DNA of 64,000 bases, from positions 15,996,001-16,060,000 of the forward strand of contig JBHGNT010000014.1 in the NCBI GenBank assembly GCA_043228905.1, read 5' to 3'. The notes below the pieces were generated by a model, which did not search any database, was not told where the DNA came from, and saw only the letters and a program-made list of their open reading frames with translations. The stretch's first letter is position 1, and the number at the start of each line of letters is the position of its first letter. Positions 58,701 through 64,000 of this stretch are shown in pieces. Origin of the DNA: Azolla caroliniana (Eukaryota > Polypodiophyta). A program made the position numbers and the translations under genes.

Positions 58701-60353
58701 TGAGATGCTTGACTGTCCAAACACCCATCTTCAATTGTTGTTACACTATTGCCTAAGAGGCCTTTAGACAACGGAATGAACCATTCCCAATGCTTGGCTA
58801 TCTTGTCACATTGGTCTTGTGGCTTTTGCACTAACCATACTATATAGTATGTAGCCTAAAGCAGTCGACTTCTTGGATGATACCATTGTACGACCACAAC
58901 CAATAAGGTTGTAAAGCTCTAATTATAACTCTAACACAAGGTTTTCCTAGTATAATGAAGTAAATTACAACAGTGTTGAAGATGTTACCTAAATGTAGCA
59001 TTGCATTAAATCCAAACATATTACATAGCTTGCCATAATTCTAAATAAATAACATCTTTCTATAGAACTAGAGAGACCAAAAAAAGGATTAAAAGGTTAT
59101 ATGCAATTCTCAATTTAATATGGAATGAATAAGACAATAAGTAGTTTAAACTTCTTATCAAATTCAAATGGAGCATGGAAACATGTAGTTATGATGATGT
59201 TTGTTTCAAAGGGGACCAACATGAGTAGAAGTGTAAAAGGCAAGTATGAGGATATTCTGAAGAATCTACTCTCAATGGAATTCTTGTTTTTGTGGAAAAG
59301 TTATGCGACAACAACGACAAACACGGAAATCAATATGTTGATTTGAAATGCCAATCCATGTCAAGTCACCCACAAAAATCGAAGTGCTACTAAGATATGA
59401 ACACTCAATTTACTAAATTAAGAAATAAAATGCCTATAAAAAGATTGAAGAAATCTTAATTAAAGGTAATGTATACACCTATAAACACAAAAACCATTGA
59501 ATTGTTATGATGCCTTTGTGTGTGGCAAAAGTATCTTGAAATATCTATTAAGATAAAATTACTGAAGCTAGTTAAACAAGTGAGCAAGAGGGAAAACTAG
59601 TTTTAGGTTACAAATATCTTTAAGATAAAATTACCGAAGCTACCGAAGCTAGTTAAAGAAGTTACATGGCAATCCAAATTTAGGCCATAACACATAACAT
59701 GGTTGGAATTTGGTCATCTAATCATTTTTAAGCACTTTCTAATTGTAACTTATTTCATTTTACAAACCCACCATCATGCCTTGTGGGAAGGCATGACGTA
59801 TAGTAGAATCATGTAGTTTTGTTAAGTGTTGTTACACATATGGTGGTACTTTCATTCGGCAACTACTCTTATTTCATCCCACACAAACAATTAGGTCTAA
59901 TGCACAACAATAACTCATTTTTTGGAGCTTCTCATAAACAAGTGCAAATCTCCACGTTTGGATGGTATACATTCATTGCTGGCCTCCACACAATGCATTG
60001 GTTGGAAAAACAACTGTTTTTTGTCAATTTCCCCCGTAGCTTGAACTAATTTAAGAATATACTTAAAAACTATTCGCCTTCCGAATTTTCGTAACATGGC
60101 ATGCTCTCCACATATCGAGTTCACCGTATGTAAGGAAGTTGCGTTCTCTTAACAAACACACTAAATAACCGCCTGTTTCTGAATTCATATGTCAAAAAGA
60201 AAGAAAGAAAAATCTCACATAACAATGTAATACAATATCAGGGAAAGAGAGAAGTAAGAGAGAGATAGAATGAATTCAATTGCATGACAATCTTTCCCTT
60301 TTAATTAATAAGATCCATCCACAAACTTGTAGAACACTATTATGGCATTGGTT
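55701..60353. other. 4.6 kb with no recognised gene
   Basis: AT-rich with short frames only. (GT)n(GC)n alternates at about 56288-56313. Some minus-strand stretches (58000-57900) look like decayed coding sequence but match nothing I know. The 3' UTR of SPX4 must lie in the last few hundred bases. Confidence 0.5.
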
Positions 60354-60922
60354 TCAGTCCCGAGGACAAATAGGTATGGTCGTACAAGGCGGCAAATCTT
60401 TATCCTCGTTATCGTCTTCCCGGCTGAAAGGTGGCAATGAGAATACATTATAAGTAGAGCTTCCCTTCCTGAGTTCTTTAATGGTCCTCAATGCCGCCAA
60501 GGTACTCCTATAGATGCTATCCACATCCTCCCCTTCGCGATTAGTTTGTTCTGCGGGTAGAGCAAGTTCTTCACCATTCAATGAAGGTGCATTCCCGGCT
60601 TCTTTCTGCGATCCATCCTCGTTATTAGCTGACACCGATGGCTCTAACTCGCCTTTGCTGTTATTAGTAGTCTTTTCGACACTTTCTTTCGGTGATCCGT
60701 CATTAGTAGCCGCTGCAGGCAATGGCTCTTCCTGGTTTGCTCGTGAAGCCGAGAACGCGGATGGAGATGGAAAAAGGGACTGCAAATTCATCTCACATTC
60801 TCTTACAAGCTTCGACAAAAGCTCTGTCGTGAAAAATGGCTGTTGAAGCACATTCCTAATGAAAGGCATACGAAGAAGTGCCCCTGTTCTCTTATCATGC
60901 TTCTTCAATATTTTCACCAAAC
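60354..60922 (-). CDS. SPX4: SPX4 exon 3 with stop
   Basis: 569 nt after GTGTGTAG|GTTTGG. Encodes [31 protein letters not shown], an acidic/Ser-rich region and the [12 protein letters not shown] tail. Stop at 60356-60354. Confidence 0.96.
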
Positions 60923-62507
60923 CTACACACGCAATTCATGTGATAGATGTCAGTAATAATACCCCCATAGATTTCTTCGCTTTATTTATTCCGTCCAGGT
61001 CATTCAGACAACAAATACCTGTGTAGTTTAATGAGCTGTAATTTTCTAGCAGAACCATTTCCCCATGAAAATTGACTATCTCCTTCCTTATGATGATCAT
61101 TTCCTCCGAGTCTGGTGACATTCCTGTATGCCTTTTGTCTTTCATCCGTTCACATCGTTCCTTCAACTCCTATCATCACAAACAAAGCATTGAAAACCAG
61201 CACATCAAAGAGAAAACTAAATCCCTCGCCATTGTGACTAGATCCATTTAATGCTTTTAAACCAGGCTGATTTTCCTGAATGTCTTAGAGTACTAAAAGT
61301 GAAAGATTATCAGGTTACCAAGTGGCACCAATGGGCCAACTCAACGATTCTAATGATGAAAGGTTTTGATCCAAGGGGGAGGTACAGTCTTCCTTTTGTC
61401 ACAAGGATAAGTGATTCCCAAGGTGAGAAATGGAATATAGTTTCTCGATAGCTATGGGCTTCAACAGTGATTTATACACTTAACACCGACTTTGCCGAGA
61501 TATAGCCCCTACTAAGGCTATGTGGTCAGATGAGATGGTGAAGCTCAAAGATTCAAATGTAGAGCTCTGCAGTTTTCCTGAAATCATCATACTCAACAAA
61601 CTTTGAGGGAAGGCAAGGTGGAAATTAGCAAACTCCTATTCATGCAGGGCAGAGAACCATTAGGATTAGTATATTAAATCCAGATGATTCATTTTCACAA
61701 GCAAAAGAAAGAAAGAATGTTCTGATATACAGCCTTCCTGAAGGCAAATCTTCCTGGCAAAAAACTAAAAGCTTTTCTCGGATAAGGATGCAATAGTTTG
61801 GAAAATTCAGCCCTGTCCTTGTCCTAAAGCTTCACGTTAAGTTCAATCAATGCACAGGATAACAGTCCCATGATACCAAGTCTTCCAGAGTCAATTCTTT
61901 TATGGAAAAAAAGCAGAGCTTCTCGAGCATGAGGATGCATTGATAATAATGTGTTTGTTAATTTCCTGGGGGGCATGAGGTGAAGAAGCCATGTCCCATT
62001 TGAGCAACAGATTGAAAGCAAAAAGGATAGAGAAGAGAGGAAGAGCTATACCTGTAGGCGAATCACATATTCCTCCTCCTTTTCCATGAAGAAAGTGTTG
62101 AATTTCTCGAGCTCAGCATTGAGGAGATGGATGAAATCGGCCTCTTCTGCAGTTAGGAGGCCTTGGTGGCAGTCATCAGGGACGCTCCCAGAGCTACTCT
62201 TCGATCCCGTGAGAGCAGATCCGCCATCAGGAGAGTCAAGGGAGGAATTAGGGCCCTGGTAAGGAGGAGGAAGGGCAGGGTTCTCTTCTTCAGAGGCGGG
62301 AGCATTTCCATGGGGTAGGGCATTCCGATTCATGGCAGGAGGAGGAGGGAGATCGTGCTCAGGGCTAGAGAAAGCTGCGTCTGTGAAGCAATCAGGGGCG
62401 GAGATGGATTTGAGCCTCTTCTTGAGCTGCTTGTAGGAGAGATACTTGTCTCTCCACTCGGGCAGCGTTTCATCGATCTGGCTCTGAAGCCGTTTCCCAA
62501 ACTTCAT
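60354..62507 (-). CDS. SPX4: SPX4-like phosphate-sensor protein (3 exons, complete)
   Basis: An SPX-domain protein. Plant SPX1-4 bind inositol pyrophosphates when phosphate is plentiful and then hold PHR transcription factors in an inactive complex. The join is 62507-62052, 61169-61019, 60922-60354, giving 391 codons; the Arabidopsis homologue is somewhat shorter. SPX pieces: [20 protein letters not shown] and [12 protein letters not shown] at the N-terminus, [49 protein letters not shown] and [20 protein letters not shown]. The ligand-binding basic patch (Tyr25, Lys29, Lys30, Lys206, Lys209, Lys210) is present. The tail [17 protein letters not shown] is typical of SPX4. A Ser/Asn/Glu-rich insert lies between. 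Confidence 0.95.
61019..61169 (-). CDS. SPX4: SPX4 exon 2
   Basis: 151 nt between GATGATAG|GAGTTG and TACACAG|GTATTT. Encodes [16 protein letters not shown] to NYSSLNYT. Phase 1 end (G|GT). Confidence 0.96.
61170..62051 (-). other. SPX4 intron 1 (882 bp)
   Basis: GT-AG intron. I see no element inside it. Confidence 0.8.
62052..62507 (-). CDS. SPX4: SPX4 exon 1
   Basis: 456 nt, 152 codons, ATG at 62507. It holds SPX helices 1-2, a long Pro/Ser-rich loop, and [20 protein letters not shown]. Donor CTACAG|GTATAG. Confidence 0.96.
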
Positions 62508-62544
62508 GGCGCAGAGGAAACAGTAGGGATCGAAGCTTTTGTGG

Positions 62545-62700
62545 GAGAGAGAGAGAGAGAGAGAGAGGAGGAGGAGGATGAAGAGGGAGAAGGAAGAGCT
62601 TCTGTATCTGTATCTGTATCTGTGTCTGTGTCTGGACTCTGAGCCTGTTCTGTTCTGCGCCTGCGTCAGAGAGAAGAAGAAGAAGAAGAAGAAGAAGAAG
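62545..62700. repeat. GA, TGTATC and GAA microsatellites in the SPX4 5' UTR region
   Basis: (GA)n at about 62545-62567, (TGTATC)n/(TGTGTC)n at 62601-62634 and (GAA)n at about 62671-62700. On the gene's strand these are pyrimidine-rich leader sequence. Confidence 0.9.
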
Positions 62701-62723
62701 GGGAGGGTGGGGGTGTGAAGGAG

Positions 62724-62731
62724 GCATATTC
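62724..62731. promoter_or_regulatory. P1BS-type site, proximal
   Basis: GCATATTC fits GNATATNC, the palindromic site bound by PHR transcription factors. It lies 217 bp upstream of the SPX4 ATG. Chance occurrence of one such site is possible; see the second site. Confidence 0.6.
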
Positions 62732-62771
62732 TGGGAGGAATCCAAGAAGATTCTTAAGGCACATGCACAGA

Positions 62772-62779
62772 GCATATTC
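62772..62779. promoter_or_regulatory. P1BS-type site, distal
   Basis: A second GCATATTC, identical to the first and 48 bp from it. Two equal copies this close to an SPX gene suggest PHR feedback control (inference). Confidence 0.6.
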
Positions 62780-62789
62780 CTCAAAAGGC

Positions 62790-62823
<34 letters not shown>

Positions 62824-63617
62824 TCTGCTTCTCTCTTGCTATGCTTCTTCTCTCTCTCTCTCTCTCTTGCTATGCTTCTCTCTCTCTCTCTCTCTCTCTT
62901 ACTGTCTCTCTCTCTCTCTTACTTTCTCTCTCTTCTCTCTCACTCTGCTTCTCTCTTGCTCTGCTTCTCTCTCTTCTCTCTTGCTCTGTTTCTCTCTCTC
63001 TTTACTCTGCTCCTCTCTTCTCTCTCTCTCTCTCTGCTTCTCTCTCTTTCTCTCTCTCTCTCAGAAGCCGTTAATACATATATGATATATATATATATAT
63101 CTGTCTTTCTCACTCTCTCTGTTCTCTCTTTTTCTCTCTCTTACTCTGTTCTCTCTTTTTCTCTTCTCTCTGACTCTGTTCCTCTCTCTCTCTCTCTCTC
63201 TTACTCTGTCCTCTCTTTTTCTCTCTTTCTCTCTCTCTTACTCTGTTCCTCTCTCTCTCTCTCTCTCTTACTCTGTCCTCTCTTTTTCTCTCTTTCTCTC
63301 TCTCTTACTCTGTTCCTCTCTCTCTCTCTCTCTCTCTCTCTTACTCTGTCCTCTCTTTTTCTCTCTTTCTCTCTCTCTTACTCTGTTCCTCTCTCTCTCT
63401 CTCTCTCTCTCTTACTCTGTCCTCTCTTTTTCTCTCTTTCTCTCTCTCTTACTCTGTTCCTCTCTCTCTCTCTCTCTCTCTCTTACTCTGTCCTCTCTTT
63501 TTCTCTCTTTCTCTCTCTCTCTTACTCTGTTCCTCTCTCTCTCTCTCTCTCTTACTCTGTCCTCTCTTTTTCTCTCTTTCTCTCTCTCTCTTACTCTGTT
63601 TCTCTCTCATTTTACTT
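62790..63617. repeat. Pyrimidine-rich minisatellite, about 67-73-bp unit
   Basis: CT runs dominate from 62792. From 63174 a regular unit CTCTGTTCCTCTCT...TTACTCTGTCCTCTC is repeated, starting at 63174, 63241, 63308, 63381, 63452, 63525 and 63594; length changes come from the internal (CT)n. An AT repeat interrupts at about 63075-63102. The Ser/Leu-rich open frame across it is an effect of the repeat. Confidence 0.93.
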
Positions 63618-63639
63618 TATATTCTTCTCGGAGTGACTT

Positions 63640-63993
63640 CATGCACTTCTCTAAGTTATGTTTTATTATACGACCAAAATATCTAGATGCATTCTTACCA
63701 AATGCACTAATGGTTGTTGCCATTAGACAACTTAGAATATCATCTCACCAACTTGGGATTGAGAATGGTCGTACTAATGGAGTCCCTAGAGAGGAAAGGA
63801 TATGTAGATTATGTCACATAGATATAGAGGATGAGTACCACTTTATATGCAAGTGTCCAACTTACGCCGAGATAAGGGCAAAATACCGAGACATACTCGG
63901 TTCCTCTCCCACCCTCCCCAAACTATTAGATACTCTAGATATAAAGAAATTAGGCAAATATATCCTAGAGCTAAAACAACACAGAGAGATATA
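63640..63993 (+). pseudogene. LINE C-terminal domain fragment
   Basis: An open stretch with LRISSHQLGIENGRTNGVPR, the finger CRLCHIDIEDEYHFICKC, YAEIRAKYRDIL and LGKYILELKQHREI, then TAA at 63991-63993. Same LINE family as at 14.3-16.1 kb but better preserved. It is 5'-truncated at the edge of the pyrimidine repeat. Confidence 0.85.
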
Positions 63994-64000
63994 AGCTGCA

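Noticed and set aside
62836-63636. 266-codon Ser/Leu-rich open frame
   Set aside because: It is a translation of the CT minisatellite; no complexity and no homology.

Overview
This is a window of plant nuclear DNA, most likely from an angiosperm. The three recognisable host genes are plant or general eukaryotic housekeeping genes: an EMB8-like alpha/beta hydrolase, ALG3 and SPX4. They have GT-AG introns. The spaces between and inside them are filled with Ty3/gypsy and Ty1/copia elements, LINEs, MITEs and microsatellites. I cannot name the species.

Left part (1-23.2 kb): all three host genes lie on the minus strand. Exon 1 of an EMB8-like hydrolase is at 2755-2984 and the rest of that gene runs off the left edge. 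ALG3, the Dol-P-Man-dependent alpha-1,3-mannosyltransferase of N-glycan assembly, is complete at 6374-22431. I rebuilt it exon by exon: 13 exons, 428 codons, all junctions in frame, one GC-AG intron and a C-terminal KKxx ER-retrieval signal. Its introns hold fragments of one LINE family, a 283-bp Mutator-like MITE with a 9-bp target duplication, and several tandem duplications.

Middle part (23.5-52.9 kb): a retrotransposon graveyard. A 5'-truncated copia element (D) is split by a stack of insertions. An unknown element E of about 0.9 kb contains a non-autonomous hAT element F (8-bp TSD). F contains gypsy element A (short LTRs, RT core deleted). A contains two further gypsy elements, C (chromodomain-bearing, with an inverted LTR) and B1 (7.05 kb). 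A solo LTR with a 5-bp TSD interrupts the other half of D. A second copy of B, B2, lies at 44.7-51.75 kb in opposite orientation. Its LTRs look identical and it splits a PPR pseudogene. B1 and B2 each carry a different disabling lesion. Their common leader holds an unusual array of five 14-bp palindromes spaced about 56 bp apart.

Right part (52.2-64 kb): a LINE (zf-RVT) remnant, a badly decayed gypsy pol on the minus strand, about 4.6 kb with nothing I recognise, then the complete three-exon SPX4 gene (60354-62507, minus). SPX4 is an inositol-pyrophosphate/phosphate sensor that restrains PHR transcription factors. Two P1BS-type sites (GCATATTC) and a long pyrimidine minisatellite lie upstream of it. 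Another LINE fragment closes the window.

The three host genes show no operon-like link. ALG3 and the EMB8-like gene are neighbours in the same orientation, 3.4 kb apart.
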